A stretch of 64,000 nucleotides of DNA from Vibrio nigripulchritudo ATCC 27043 (GCF_000222685.1 NZ_AFWJ01000322.1:29230-93229), one strand, 5' to 3'. Positions 51,956 through 61,371 are shown, numbered from the stretch's first letter. Program-made: numbers and translations. The notes: a model not told the origin generated them from the letters alone.

Positions 51956-53353
51956 CTATCGCTTTCCGAGCAACACCTGAAAATCTCTTTTGTAATCAGA
52001 AAGTGGGTTGTGCCCTATCAGCGATGAATCTTGAGTCTTTAGCCACAAATTAAGCTTTCTTCCCGCATACCAGGCGGCGATGAGATTGGCGGTGGCAATT
52101 CCTGCCCATACGTAAGAAACACCGAAATAAGATCCAATCCATGCCAAAGGAATCGTCAGAATAATCGAACGCATCAAGGTAATTCTGAGTGAAGACAGTG
52201 GCTGCTCTACCCCATTAAAGAATGAAGTAGTAATCAGCGCCAGACCGTACGCTGGAAACGTCAGACCGACAAAGTAGAAGTAGCTAGACCCAAACGCCAA
52301 TACTTCTGGTTGATCGCTGAATATGGAGAGGATTGGCGCCGAAGCCAGTGCCACAATAGCAAAGAATAGTAATCCCCAATAAACGGTCATTCTTCCTGAT
52401 ATTGCGATCACTTTATCCAGCCTGTCCTGCTTTTTTGCACCATAGTTTTGCGCGACAAAAGGTGTCATCACCACACTGAGCGCCAGTATCCCGGTAAGAA
52501 CCAAAGACTCTATGCGCGTGACAATGCCATAAGCCGCAACAGCAGCCTCTCCATGGGTAGATAAAGCACGAGTGATGATTGCCACCGCAAATGGTGTAAG
52601 CACCTGTGCAGCAATCGCTGGGATACCGATTCGAAAAACTGGTTTTAGCTCTTTTAAGGATTGAACAAAGGTAAACAAAACACGAAAACTAAAAAGGGAC
52701 TCTTTAAACGCCAGACTTACCATTAAAACAAGAATCACTAACCACGAAATCACCGTGGCAAGTGCCGCCCCCTCCAAATGCATTTCTGGAAACGGTCCTA
52801 CTCCAAAAATGAGCAGGTAGTCAAAAACGAGGTTCGTTAGACCACCAATCGCCATGATGATCGTGGATGAAACCATCACACCTTTTGCCATTAAAGCGGC
52901 ATTCGCTACTAGCGTCCCTACCAACGCCCACATCCCTATAAACAGAGGGATCATATATTCCTTAACCAGTGGCAAGGTATCTGGTGGCGTACCAAGTAAA
53001 GTGAATACCTGATCTGCACTCAACAAACCTAAAGCCCCTAACCCCATGGCTGTCAGTAGAAAAAAGAGGATAGATATAGAAGCGATGATCCTCGCTTTTT
53101 CGCTATTTTGCTCGCCAAGCGCTTTTCCTACGGCAGCAGAAACGCCCGCTGCCGTTCCCATAAACAGGCTGATAACCAGAAAATAGACAGGATAAGCAAA
53201 ACTCATGGCGGCGAGAGGTTGTGTGCCCAACTGACCAACAAAGTAGGTATCCACAAGTTGAAACATGAATGTCATTAACATGCCAAAAGCGGCAGGTGCC
53301 GCCATTGCAACCAGCGCAGGTCTGACAGGTTTGGATAAGATTGGTGATTCCAT
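51956..53353 (-). CDS. MATE-family multidrug efflux pump
   Basis: The 465-residue membrane protein has 12 predicted helices in two MatE repeats. Features of the family are GMLMTFMFQLVDTYFVGQLG at the start, AMSFAYPVYFL, and VMTPFVAQNYGAKKQDR at the repeat junction. It should export cationic drugs with a sodium or proton gradient. It lies 54 bases downstream of the FMN reductase gene on the same strand; together with the divergent LysR gene at 54125 these may form one inducible unit. Confidence 0.92.
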   Translation of the reverse strand: MESPILSKPVRPALVAMAAPAAFGMLMTFMFQLVDTYFVGQLGTQPLAAMSFAYPVYFLVISLFMGTAAGVSAAVGKALGEQNSEKARIIASISILFFLLTAMGLGALGLLSADQVFTLLGTPPDTLPLVKEYMIPLFIGMWALVGTLVANAALMAKGVMVSSTIIMAIGGLTNLVFDYLLIFGVGPFPEMHLEGAALATVISWLVILVLMVSLAFKESLFSFRVLFTFVQSLKELKPVFRIGIPAIAAQVLTPFAVAIITRALSTHGEAAVAAYGIVTRIESLVLTGILALSVVMTPFVAQNYGAKKQDRLDKVIAISGRMTVYWGLLFFAIVALASAPILSIFSDQPEVLAFGSSYFYFVGLTFPAYGLALITTSFFNGVEQPLSSLRITLMRSIILTIPLAWIGSYFGVSYVWAGIATANLIAAWYAGRKLNLWLKTQDSSLIGHNPLSDYKRDFQVLLGKR

Positions 53354-53407
53354 ACGAACCTCCCTGTGTATTTGAAACGCAAGTTCCTTCTTACGTTTTA
53401 ACCAACT

Positions 53408-53935
53408 CTAAGCGGACAGTTTGTTCATCAGCTCTACCAATTCCGCATTAGTCGATTCATCTTTTACTTCACCCTTCTCCATATCGAAGGTGTCGTAAAA
53501 ACTTGGAAGCGAGAATTGCCCAACCACATTCCCAGCAAAGTGAGGAGCACCACTCACTGCGGTTGCTAACACATTGCGTGCACCACCTGGACCAGGAGAC
53601 GTCGCCAGAAGCACCATAGGTTTGTTTTGGAACAACTTCATGTCGATGCGAGATGTCCAGTCAAACAGGTTTTTGTATGCTGCCGTGTAGGATCCGTTGT
53701 GTTCAGCAAAAGAAATCACGATGGCGTCGGCTTCACCCAATTTGTTAAAGAATGCTTTGGCAAGATCAGGCTGACCCAGCTCTTTTTCTCTGTCCGTGCT
53801 GAACAACGGAAGTTCAAAATCATTGATGTCTAGAATTTCAACATCGGCACCTGACACCAAGCCTGATGCGTAAGTAACTAGCTGCTTGTTGATAGAATCA
53901 CGGCTGCTGGTAGCTGCAAATGCGACAATTTTCAT
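53408..53935 (-). CDS. NADPH-dependent FMN reductase family protein
   Basis: The 175-residue flavodoxin-fold oxidoreductase has the N-terminal FMN phosphate loop AATSSRDSINKQL, AIVISFAEHNGSYTAAYKNLFDW and LATSPGPGGARN, which are characteristic of the NADPH-dependent FMN reductase/chromate reductase group. It may reduce quinones or flavin. It is divergent from the LysR gene at 54125 with a 189-bp space, a strong hint of control by that regulator. Confidence 0.9.
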   Translation of the reverse strand: MKIVAFAATSSRDSINKQLVTYASGLVSGADVEILDINDFELPLFSTDREKELGQPDLAKAFFNKLGEADAIVISFAEHNGSYTAAYKNLFDWTSRIDMKLFQNKPMVLLATSPGPGGARNVLATAVSGAPHFAGNVVGQFSLPSFYDTFDMEKGEVKDESTNAELVELMNKLSA

Positions 53936-54124
53936 AATCTTTCCTTCCTATTCACTTGAAGCCTTAAAGGAGAATACTTTACGTATTGTTAACTCCGCCG
54001 ACTTCTTAGATTCTGTTTCGTTTTGATTTAGGTAAACTATAGATTAATTCTATTTAATGATTAATACTTCATTTGAAAATTCATTATTTCCATATGACAC
54101 TTAATACTTTCTTGAGCATAGGCA

Positions 54125-55039
54125 ATGGCATCAGATACACAACTTCTTGATGGAATGGTTATTTTTTCCGAGGTGGTTTCTAGAGGAAGCTTTACTAAAG
54201 CTGCAGAAAGCACCGGGCATTCCACTTCTTACATCAGCAAAGAAATCAATAAACTGGAAGAAAGACTAAAAGCTCGGTTATTACATCGAACAACTCGCAC
54301 GTTAAGCCTGACACCAGAAGGAGAAATGTATTTCGAACGCTGCCAACAACTAATACAGGATGTTGAAGAACTTGAAGAAACATTGAGCGGAAAAAACGCT
54401 GAGCCCAGAGGAACGTTGAAAATCAGTTGCCCAATCACTTTTGGCTTGTCGCGCATTCGCCCTATTTTGGCAAAGTATTCAGCACAGTACCCCGAGGTAA
54501 ACCTAGACGTAGACCTAAGTGATCACAAAGTCGATATGATTGCCGAGGGTATTGATGTGTCGATTCGAGGGACTTCTAGTCAATTGGAAGATTCGACTCT
54601 GATTAGTCAAAAAATTCTGACCAGTGATAGCGCCACTTTTGCCTCTCCTGATTATTTAAAATCCTATGGTACGCCTAAACATCCTTCTGAACTCAAAGAT
54701 CATATGGCGATCTGCTATCGCTTGATAAAGAACCCATCTCTGTGGACATATTGGGAAAAGGACGGCACTAAGAAGTCGGTGAAAGTAAAGAGTAAACTTC
54801 TGACAAACAGTCCTCAGCTTGAATTGGAAATGTGCAAAGAAGGGCTGGGAATAACACGGATGCCGAAGTTTAATCTTGGCGACGAGTTTGAAACGGGGGA
54901 ATTGGTAGAACTGTTCGCGGATTACCCGAAGGTTCAGATCAATATGTACTTAATCTACCCCAGCCGAAAACACATGTCGGCAAAGGTCTCTAGCTTCATT
55001 GAATTTGTAAAACAGGAGTTGGAATCAGAGGCGCTTTAG
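54125..55039 (+). CDS. LysR-type transcriptional regulator
   Basis: The 304-residue regulator has the DNA-binding region FTKAAESTGHSTSYISKEINKLEERL near residues 23-48 and a C-terminal substrate-binding domain (GTLKISCPITFGLSRIRPIL, VDVSIRG). It is divergent from the FMN reductase and MATE genes, which are its most likely targets. In known cases such LysR proteins respond to quinones or aromatic compounds, but that is inference here. Confidence 0.92.
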   Translation: MASDTQLLDGMVIFSEVVSRGSFTKAAESTGHSTSYISKEINKLEERLKARLLHRTTRTLSLTPEGEMYFERCQQLIQDVEELEETLSGKNAEPRGTLKISCPITFGLSRIRPILAKYSAQYPEVNLDVDLSDHKVDMIAEGIDVSIRGTSSQLEDSTLISQKILTSDSATFASPDYLKSYGTPKHPSELKDHMAICYRLIKNPSLWTYWEKDGTKKSVKVKSKLLTNSPQLELEMCKEGLGITRMPKFNLGDEFETGELVELFADYPKVQINMYLIYPSRKHMSAKVSSFIEFVKQELESEAL

Positions 55040-55091
55040 CTTTCAGGGAACCGGACATCACTCACGAATAAGCTTTAGTGTATTTTGAAGT

Positions 55092-55529
55092 TCATTCGTA
55101 CTGCATCAGGTACTCAAAATCGGTTTCACCTACATCGACAAAGCCTAATCTCACGTACAATTCTTTTGCAGGGTTAGTTTTTAATACACTAAGTCCAACC
55201 ACAGCATTAGTGGACTTGGCTTTATCAATAAGGTTTGAAATCAGGCGACTTGCAATGCTCTGATTCTGAAAATTCGGATGGATTTGAATTTGAACCAAGT
55301 ACCACTCATTCTCTTCCTTTTTGAATTTCGCTTTGATCAAACCTGCAGAAACCCCATTTACCAATATGATCCTTGCGTGCTCGAAGTCATAACGTATACG
55401 GTTGATGTAGGCTTCACGAGTCACGGGCATTCCAGCTTCTCGCAAGTATTTGCCCATGGTGATCTCACGTAGGTCGAGCAGAAACCCAACATCTCCATCG
55501 TTTGCTTTTCTTAATGAGTATTGCATTCT
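55092..55529 (-). CDS. GNAT-family acetyltransferase
   Basis: The 145-residue protein opens YSLRKANDGDVGFLLDLREITM and shows the acetyl-CoA site IQIHPNFQNQSIASRLISNLI and the tail ELYVRLGFVDVGETDFEYLM. The ATG at 55529 has GGGAG seven bases upstream and fits the family N-terminus; an ATG nine codons earlier is less likely. The substrate is not predictable. It is convergent with the LysR gene, 52 bases apart. Confidence 0.87.
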   Translation of the reverse strand, partial: RMQYSLRKANDGDVGFLLDLREITMGKYLREAGMPVTREAYINRIRYDFEHARIILVNGVSAGLIKAKFKKEENEWYLVQIQIHPNFQNQSIASRLISNLIDKAKSTNAVVGLSVLKTNPAKELYVRLGFVDVGETDFEYLMQYE

Positions 55530-55635
55530 CGGCTCCCGCCGCAGGTGAATGTTCAATCTATCGTATATTTGATGGGCTTAACTACGTCTACATCGAATGA
55601 CTCTGCCCAGTAATAACAGGTAACCAAAAGGTCTA

Positions 55636-55980
55636 TTAAAGTTGCCACAAACCTTGCTCTATCGATCCCAAAATGTATATTGCAAACGTCCCTTTACCAG
55701 GAATCTCTAATGGCGGAACCGCAATTTCCGCACCTTGCTCCTTAACATCGATAGCTGCCTGTTCAATATCTTCAACCAACCAGTACGGGCGAGTCACCGG
55801 TGTTTCTGTTTCCCGCAGTGGTGCTCTGACTCCGACAATACAGCCATCAGATAAAACACCTGTTCTCGCGCCACCGAGTAGCTCATCTGCTCCACCAAAA
55901 CTGATCTTTTGAGCGAGTTCATACGCTTTACACACCGAATCAACATCAGGAGTGACTATTTCTAAATAGTGAATTTTCAT
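55636..55980 (-). CDS. VOC-family (glyoxalase-like) protein
   Basis: The 114-residue protein is a single VOC module with the first half-site IHYLEIVTPDVDSVCKAYE and the second including RPYWLVEDIEQAAIDVKEQGAEI. The terminal metal ligand is weak, so it may not be catalytic. It precedes the small secreted protein gene at 55992 by gene order on the same strand. Function is unknown. Confidence 0.82.
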   Translation of the reverse strand: MKIHYLEIVTPDVDSVCKAYELAQKISFGGADELLGGARTGVLSDGCIVGVRAPLRETETPVTRPYWLVEDIEQAAIDVKEQGAEIAVPPLEIPGKGTFAIYILGSIEQGLWQL

Positions 55981-55991
55981 AATTTCCCTCG

Positions 55992-56318
55992 TTATTTGAT
56001 CACGCGAATGTAAGCAGCATTAGTACAGCTTGCACCTGCATAATCGTGTATCCAAACCTTATGCCCTGATGCAAATGCAGTAAGTGCTGTCGAATAAGCC
56101 CGAGAAAAAATCTCATTTGAACTTGTGGCAGTCCTTGGAAAATTTATGCTTTTATTAGCACATACACCCGTACCGCCCTCTACCCAAACAGTAAAGTTGT
56201 CTCCGTTACCACTTGTGTTTGCCACTGACGTGATGGTTGCGTCTTTAACTATGTAAGTTCCAGCACCATTTGCGGAGCTTGCAAATACAAAAAGAGCAAT
56301 GGTAATTAACTTTTTCAT
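55992..56318 (-). CDS. Small secreted protein, 108 aa (DUF5992-like)
   Basis: The 108-residue exported protein has a signal peptide (MKKLITIALFVFASSANGA) and an approximately 89-residue beta-rich mature domain. Two cysteines (GVCANKS and ASCTNAA) probably form a disulfide. The stretch TSVANTSGNGDNFTVWVEGG and the middle YSTALTAFASGHKVWIHDYAG match what I recall as the DUF5992 group. The layout parallels the secreted protein at 47827-48168. Function is unknown. Confidence 0.7.
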   Translation of the reverse strand: MKKLITIALFVFASSANGAGTYIVKDATITSVANTSGNGDNFTVWVEGGTGVCANKSINFPRTATSSNEIFSRAYSTALTAFASGHKVWIHDYAGASCTNAAYIRVIK

Positions 56319-56344
56319 TTAATCTTCCTTTGATTTTTAAAGTA

Positions 56345-56384
56345 AAAAAGCACTGGTACATTTTGCTGTATACCAGTGCTTTTT
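56345..56384 (-). terminator. Terminator for NTF2-like gene
   Basis: A perfect 14-bp stem (AAAAAGCACTGGTA / TACCAGTGCTTTTT) with a 12-base loop. It lies just after the minus-strand gene at 56399 and upstream of the 55992 gene. Confidence 0.9.
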
Positions 56385-56398
56385 GAAAGAGGGATAGA

Positions 56399-56920
56399 TT
56401 ACTTAGGGCTAAATGGCAGAGAAGAGTGATGAAGATTTATCTTAACGTTGCCTTCTTCATCTTTGATATAGCCAAATGAGTACTCAACTTTTACTTCTTC
56501 ACCATTTGTTTTGGTGAAGAAGTAATTGCCCATTGCCATTGCAGAATCACCATCAGTAATAATTCCTTCGTTTTCCCAACGAACCTTAATATAAGGTGCC
56601 AAAGCGAAGCCTTTATCTTCTGCAAGATCCTGACCGATAAAATAGGACAAAGCTTCTTTCTGTGTTCCACGGAACTGGTCTACAGACGCCAAAGTAGGTT
56701 TAAACAGAACCTGTCCTTCACCAAAAGCATAGAATTCTTCAAGATGCTTTATCGCAGCTTCTCTTGGATCACTTGCTTTTCCTATTTTAACGATCCCCTC
56801 TCCCCAACCTATTTGTGCGGCTTCAACTTCTGCAGTGGATATTGATCCCGCATAGGCATTAAAAGCACCAAATGAAGCAACCGCCAATGTAATTACAGAT
56901 AACTTTCTCATTAGTTTCAT
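56399..56920 (-). CDS. Secreted NTF2-like/SnoaL-fold protein
   Basis: The 173-residue exported protein has a signal peptide ending AYA-G. The mature part resembles the NTF2-like fold of the calmodulin-kinase association/SnoaL group: AIKHLEEFYAFGEGQVLFKPTLASVDQFRG, IKVRWENEGIITDGDSAMAMGNYFFT, and a C-terminal INLHHSSLPFSPK. Similar proteins in databases carry misleading names such as phosphoribosyl-AMP cyclohydrolase. Its ligand is unknown. It has its own terminator. Confidence 0.78.
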   Translation of the reverse strand: MKLMRKLSVITLAVASFGAFNAYAGSISTAEVEAAQIGWGEGIVKIGKASDPREAAIKHLEEFYAFGEGQVLFKPTLASVDQFRGTQKEALSYFIGQDLAEDKGFALAPYIKVRWENEGIITDGDSAMAMGNYFFTKTNGEEVKVEYSFGYIKDEEGNVKINLHHSSLPFSPK

Positions 56921-57281
56921 CCTTGTGAATTTATAGAAATATTTATTTTAGATAAAAATATCATTAGATAAAGCAAACAAAGATTTCGAAAATTGTAATT
57001 GAACCAGGTATTAGTTCAGCTTTCCTTACCTATGTTGTGCAATGATTTCGTTGAGCTTTTTACCAAAAAGGCAGACTACTAAATAGGACTTTTTACTCAA
57101 GGCTATTTTAGTGAATTTGGATCCAAGAGCTAATTTGGCGCAAAAGGTTTGCAATAGTTTCAGAAGGGTAGAATTTCAAGAAAAGATAAGATGATTAGAT
57201 AAAAGGAGGGAGTAAATCTTATTAACAAATTTATATTTAAAATGGGTGCGTGATATTTTTGTTTCTAATGCATTTAAATAG
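56921..57281. other. Gene-free AT-rich stretch
   Basis: About 360 bp with no plausible ORF, RNA gene or strong repeat. It holds the promoter of the secreted protein gene and the tail region of mesD. Confidence 0.55.
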
Positions 57282-57309
57282 AAAAGGGCTGCTAAAAAAC
57301 AGCCCTTTT
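57282..57309 (-). terminator. Terminator after mesD
   Basis: A perfect 10-bp stem (AAAAGGGCTG / CAGCCCTTTT) with an 8-base loop. Confidence 0.88.
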
Positions 57310-57322
57310 TATGTTTAATACC

Positions 57323-58354
57323 TTAGGAGGTCAGTTCTTTACGAAGAATTTCTGCACCTGCGCTTAGAGCATTGAGTTTGCCTCTCGCAACCTCACGGGA
57401 TAGAGGAGCCATACCGCAGTTGGTTGAAGGATAAAGCTTGTCAGCATCGACAAACTGGAGGGCTTTTCGAAGCGTGTCCGCAACTTCTTCCGGTGTTTCA
57501 ATGGCATTAGTTGCCACATCAATCGCCCCAACCATCACTTTCTTACCACGAATAAGTTCAATAAGATCCATAGGCACTCGCGAGTTTTGACACTCTAAAG
57601 AAATGATATCGATGTCGGATGTTTGCAGCTTAGGAAACACTTCTTCATATTGGCGCCACTCAGAGCCGAGTGTTTTCTTCCAATCTGTGTTGGCTTTGAT
57701 GCCATAGCCGTAACAAATATGGACAGCGGTTTCACATTTAAGCCCTTCGATTGCTCTTTCCAGGGTTGCGATCCCCCAGTCATTAACTTCATCAAAAAAT
57801 ACGTTAAATGCAGGTTCGTCAAACTGGATAATATCTACACCAGCCGCCTCAAGTTCTTTGGCTTCCTGATTTAGAATTTTGGCAAATTCCCAAGCCAGCT
57901 TTTCGCGACTCTTGTAATGAGCATCGTAAAGCGTGTCGATCATCGTCATAGGACCTGGCAAAGCCCATTTGATCGGTTTATCTGTTTGCTCACGCAGAAA
58001 CTTTGCATCTTCAACAAAGACTGGTTTCTGACGGCTAACAGCGCCAACAACGGTTGGTACACTCGCATCATAGCGGTCACGGATTTTCACCGTCTCGCGC
58101 TTCTCGAAGTCAACTCCATCGAGATGCTCAATAAATGTGGTCACGAAGTGCTGACGTGTTTGCTCGCCATCACTGACAATGTCTATGCCTGTTTGTACTT
58201 GTTCTTGCAGAGATACGCGCAACGCGTCCTGCTTTCCATCAATCAGTTCCTGATCTTCTAGCTTCCAGGGAGACCAAAGTTTCTCAGGTTGTGCCAGCCA
58301 AGAAGGCTTAGGTAAGCTACCAGCCGTTGAAGTAGGTAATAGAATTTTCGTCAT
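57323..58354 (-). CDS. mesD: Core-type methionine synthase MesD
   Basis: The 343-residue protein is a MetE-like barrel without the N-terminal folate-binding half. The zinc-site residues are seen in HICYGYG (His and Cys), SLECQNSR (Glu) and STNCGMAPL (Cys). It belongs to the short methionine synthases paired with a DUF1852 protein, named MesD, which make methionine without methyltetrahydrofolate. The upstream gene is that DUF1852 partner, 22 bases away, so the pair is one operon. The methyl donor is not known with certainty. A strong terminator follows. Confidence 0.88.
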   Translation of the reverse strand: MTKILLPTSTAGSLPKPSWLAQPEKLWSPWKLEDQELIDGKQDALRVSLQEQVQTGIDIVSDGEQTRQHFVTTFIEHLDGVDFEKRETVKIRDRYDASVPTVVGAVSRQKPVFVEDAKFLREQTDKPIKWALPGPMTMIDTLYDAHYKSREKLAWEFAKILNQEAKELEAAGVDIIQFDEPAFNVFFDEVNDWGIATLERAIEGLKCETAVHICYGYGIKANTDWKKTLGSEWRQYEEVFPKLQTSDIDIISLECQNSRVPMDLIELIRGKKVMVGAIDVATNAIETPEEVADTLRKALQFVDADKLYPSTNCGMAPLSREVARGKLNALSAGAEILRKELTS

Positions 58355-58376
58355 ACTTTTGTTTTTCCCTTAACTA

Positions 58377-59351
58377 TTAAGCGTAGTTTGCAGACCATTG
58401 CTCAAGAACATTTTGATAAGGCTTGATGAAGTTCTCTTCCGCAAATTTCCCTTGCTCGATAGCCAGTCTGCTGCGCTCCTCTCTGTCATAAACAATCTGA
58501 GTCAGAGAGTGATCCAGGTTTTTCAGGTTTGGCTGATAATGCTTGCCTGCCGCTGCATTCGCATTGTAAATCTCTGGTCGGTAGATTTTCTGGAAAGTTT
58601 CCATGGTGCTGATAGTACTGATCAGCTCAAGGTTGGTGTAATCATTAAGCAGATCACCAAAGAAGTAGAAAGCCAACGGTGCAACACTGTTAGGCGGCAT
58701 GAAGTAACGTACTTGCAGACCCATTTTTTTGAAGTATTGCTCGGTCAAAGACGATTCGTTTGGCTCGTATTCAAAACCTAATACCGGGTGTTGATTTTCA
58801 GTACGGTGATACGTTTTGTTGTCAGATACACTTAGGCAGATAACCGGTGGCTTATTGAAATGTTGCTTGTAAGTGTCGGATTTAATGAAGCTCTTGAATA
58901 GCTTACCGTGCAGTTCACCAAAGTTAGCCGGTACGCTGAACTGATCTTGGTTCTTGTTATGATCCAGTAGCAATACGCTGAAATCATAATCGCGAACGTA
59001 AGATGAGAAGTTGTTTCCAACGATACCTTCAATACGTTCATTCGTTTTATGGTCAACAATGTTTGTCTTCAGAATTTCTATTGATGGGAAAGCCTGCCCA
59101 CTGCCTTCAATATCCATATCTACGGATACGATTTCAAGCTCAACAGAATAACGATCACCTTTCGGGTTATCCCAACTTGCCAGAGCATTAAAGCTGTTGT
59201 CGATCATCTTCAACGCGTTACGTAGGTTAGCTTGACGGCTATCGCCTCTTGCTAGGTTAGCAAAATTAGTTGTGATACGCGTACTGTCTGAAGGATGGTA
59301 ATTCTCATCAAAACAAATGCTTTTGATTGTGAATGCAAAGTCTTTATTCAT
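58377..59351 (-). CDS. mesX: DUF1852 protein MesX
   Basis: The 324-residue protein matches the DUF1852 family, required together with MesD for folate-independent methionine synthesis. Characteristic stretches are FTIKSICFDENYHPSDSTRITTNFANLARG at the start and SWDNPKGDRYSVELEIVSVDMDIEG in the middle. It has no signal or membrane segment. Published genetics imply that MesX helps supply the methyl group, perhaps with oxygen, but the mechanism is not settled. It is the first gene of mesX-mesD, with a hairpin in the leader. Confidence 0.88.
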   Translation of the reverse strand: MNKDFAFTIKSICFDENYHPSDSTRITTNFANLARGDSRQANLRNALKMIDNSFNALASWDNPKGDRYSVELEIVSVDMDIEGSGQAFPSIEILKTNIVDHKTNERIEGIVGNNFSSYVRDYDFSVLLLDHNKNQDQFSVPANFGELHGKLFKSFIKSDTYKQHFNKPPVICLSVSDNKTYHRTENQHPVLGFEYEPNESSLTEQYFKKMGLQVRYFMPPNSVAPLAFYFFGDLLNDYTNLELISTISTMETFQKIYRPEIYNANAAAGKHYQPNLKNLDHSLTQIVYDREERSRLAIEQGKFAEENFIKPYQNVLEQWSANYA

Positions 59352-59378
59352 GGTGATCTGATTTCCAATTCTTGAGGA

Positions 59379-59411
59379 AAGACCTGAGAGTTTTCACGGG
59401 TTTCAGGTCTT
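59379..59411 (-). other. Stem-loop in mesX leader
   Basis: AAGACCTGA (59379-59387) and TCAGGTCTT (59403-59411) form a perfect 9-bp stem with a 15-base loop, about 28 bases before the mesX start. It has no T-run, so it is an mRNA leader structure or operator rather than a terminator. Confidence 0.45.
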
Positions 59412-59786
59412 CCCAATATTCTTTCTTATTTTCCCAGCCTGAACTTTTCACAGATTCTTGATTTGCGTCAAACGAAGCAAATAGCTTCAACTGTATTATC
59501 CACTATGCTCGGGAGTAGAATGTGTTTTATACCCAGATACCAAATTGAGTAAAAATGGTTTTCTTTCACATTTAACATGAGAAATATTCATGTTCTTTTT
59601 CGACTAGGTTGTTTCTCCTATTAATTAGTGTGCTTTTTCTCCTGCCTTTCCTCTCTAAAAGCCTCAATAATAATCCAGTCCAAACTTTCCATTGGTCACC
59701 TGAGCTATTCATTAAAACTCAACATCAAATACTTCTCTCAATTTAAATTGGGTAGAAAATTTAGTGTCTAAAACACAAGATCAAAA
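59412..59786. other. Intergenic region
   Basis: About 375 bp, AT-rich, upstream of mesX and downstream of the PepSY gene. I see no ORF or RNA gene. It probably includes the mesX promoter. Confidence 0.5.
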
Positions 59787-59808
59787 AAGCCCCAAAAGTT
59801 TGGGGCTT
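59787..59808 (-). terminator. Terminator after PepSY gene
   Basis: A 10-bp stem (AAGCCCCAAA / TTTGGGGCTT) around a very short centre, with a T-run on the minus strand. Confidence 0.85.
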
Positions 59809-59856
59809 AAAAATGTAATTACTGTGTGGTTTAAAACTTAATTCTGTACATGAAGA

Positions 59857-61281
59857 TTAAGCAAACCAGTGGTGCAGTTTTGGCATCGCTTTTAGCAATA
59901 AGGCATCAACAATCAAAACAGTCACTATCGTCGCGCCTGCAAGTGGAAAGGCAAAGCCTACCAAAACAACGGTTGCGGCTCCTAGCTTCCAGATTCCCCC
60001 TTTTTGAAAGGAAGGTGGTGCTCCCAGTTTTTTCTTACCTGCTGGTCGACGTTTCCACCACATTAGCGCACCTGTTACGCTAACCGCGACGAACGCAAGA
60101 CAGAAGAACACATTCAAAAGCTTGTTAATGATACTGACTTCACCTGTATGGAGTGCAATGCCAGACGCCATAAACTTAGCCATCCAGTTGTAGTCTTCCC
60201 ATGTCACATCTGCGAGGATTTCACCTGAGTACTGGTCGATGTGTGTCGTGCGATCCTGTGTTGGATCGGTTATATCACCACTCATGGTGTTCGCACCAAG
60301 CGTAAACACGCCAGTTTCACTCTTCGGCAGATTCAATTTGTATTGAGTCATGCCAAGTTTACTCGCAGTATCCACGACCTTATCGATAGATACAGTTGCC
60401 GTGTTGATGTGATGGGCATGGTCACCGTGACCACCATGATGCTCATGACCTTTCGATTCGGGTAACGGCGTTTGCTCTAACCCCCATGGTACTTCTTCTT
60501 CGGTTCCATGATTTAAGCTGGCGTGCGTTTTATCCGATAAAGGAACATCCGACCATTTTTGAGCGGGAAAACTGCTCCATGGTTGCACAAATTTCCCACC
60601 CCAAATACCTGCCCACGCAAGCCCGGAAACCAGAAAGAACAATAGAACTAATGAAAGCACACCACCTAAGTTTGCATGCAGATCTCGCATGAAAATGCGG
60701 GTTCCACTTTGCATACGAATTTTCAGAAAGCCCGCTTTAGAAGCGTTGTCCGACGGCAACCAAAGGTAAATACCAGTCACCAATAGAATAATGGACAGAC
60801 TGGCAGAAATTTCGATCAGGTAGCCGCCAGTGTCTCCGACGAGTAAAGTGCTGTGAATGTCATTTGCTAACGCGTACCAGCTTTCACCACGATCAATTTC
60901 GCCTTTGATGTCGCCAGTATATGGATCAACAAGAACAAAACGGTTTGACCCGTCTTCAAACCTTACTGAGAATCGGTTTGGTGCTGTCTCGCTATGTGCT
61001 GGTACAAATTGAGTAACTGTGCCCTCTGCATAGCTCTCAACAATACTAAGCTGCTGTGATACCGGAATAGAATTCGATTTAGGTTCAACAATCAGCATGT
61101 CGCCGTAGCGAGCGCTTTCAAGCTCGTCATCGAACAACATCACAATGCCTGTAAGAGACAGTATCAACATAAACGGGATGACAAATAACCCTGCATAAAA
61201 GTGCCATCTCCAAGTGAGAAAATAGAGGTTCTTCGAACGTGCGAAGTCCTTTTGTTGAGCTGTTTGAGTGCTTCCCAACAT
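59857..61281 (-). CDS. PepSY-associated membrane protein (PiuB-like), His-rich
   Basis: The 474-residue inner membrane protein is of the PepSY_TM family. The first helix contains WRWHFYAGLFVIPFMLILSLTGIVMLF, and further helices lie near residues 160, 205, 375 and 425. The two periplasmic PepSY repeats include FVLVDPYTGDIKGEI and DQYSGEILADVTW. A histidine-rich loop (EHHGGHGDHAHH) suggests metal binding. Similar proteins accompany siderophore or copper uptake systems and may reduce metals. It lies downstream of the DUF2946 gene on the same strand. AAAGGAA precedes the ATG. Confidence 0.88.
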   Translation of the reverse strand: MLGSTQTAQQKDFARSKNLYFLTWRWHFYAGLFVIPFMLILSLTGIVMLFDDELESARYGDMLIVEPKSNSIPVSQQLSIVESYAEGTVTQFVPAHSETAPNRFSVRFEDGSNRFVLVDPYTGDIKGEIDRGESWYALANDIHSTLLVGDTGGYLIEISASLSIILLVTGIYLWLPSDNASKAGFLKIRMQSGTRIFMRDLHANLGGVLSLVLLFFLVSGLAWAGIWGGKFVQPWSSFPAQKWSDVPLSDKTHASLNHGTEEEVPWGLEQTPLPESKGHEHHGGHGDHAHHINTATVSIDKVVDTASKLGMTQYKLNLPKSETGVFTLGANTMSGDITDPTQDRTTHIDQYSGEILADVTWEDYNWMAKFMASGIALHTGEVSIINKLLNVFFCLAFVAVSVTGALMWWKRRPAGKKKLGAPPSFQKGGIWKLGAATVVLVGFAFPLAGATIVTVLIVDALLLKAMPKLHHWFA

Positions 61282-61357
61282 AATAATTTTTCCTTTTAAC
61301 GCTAAAACACTCTGCTTACCTAAAGCCGAGTAACTTCAGATACATGCGAGTGCGTAT

Positions 61358-61371
61358 ATTATTGTAATAAT
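61358..61371. promoter_or_regulatory. AT-rich palindrome upstream of PepSY gene
   Basis: ATTATT and AATAAT arms around GT, about 77 bp before the PepSY start and just after the DUF2946 stop. It could be a metalloregulator site, but the sequence is too simple to be sure. Confidence 0.25.
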
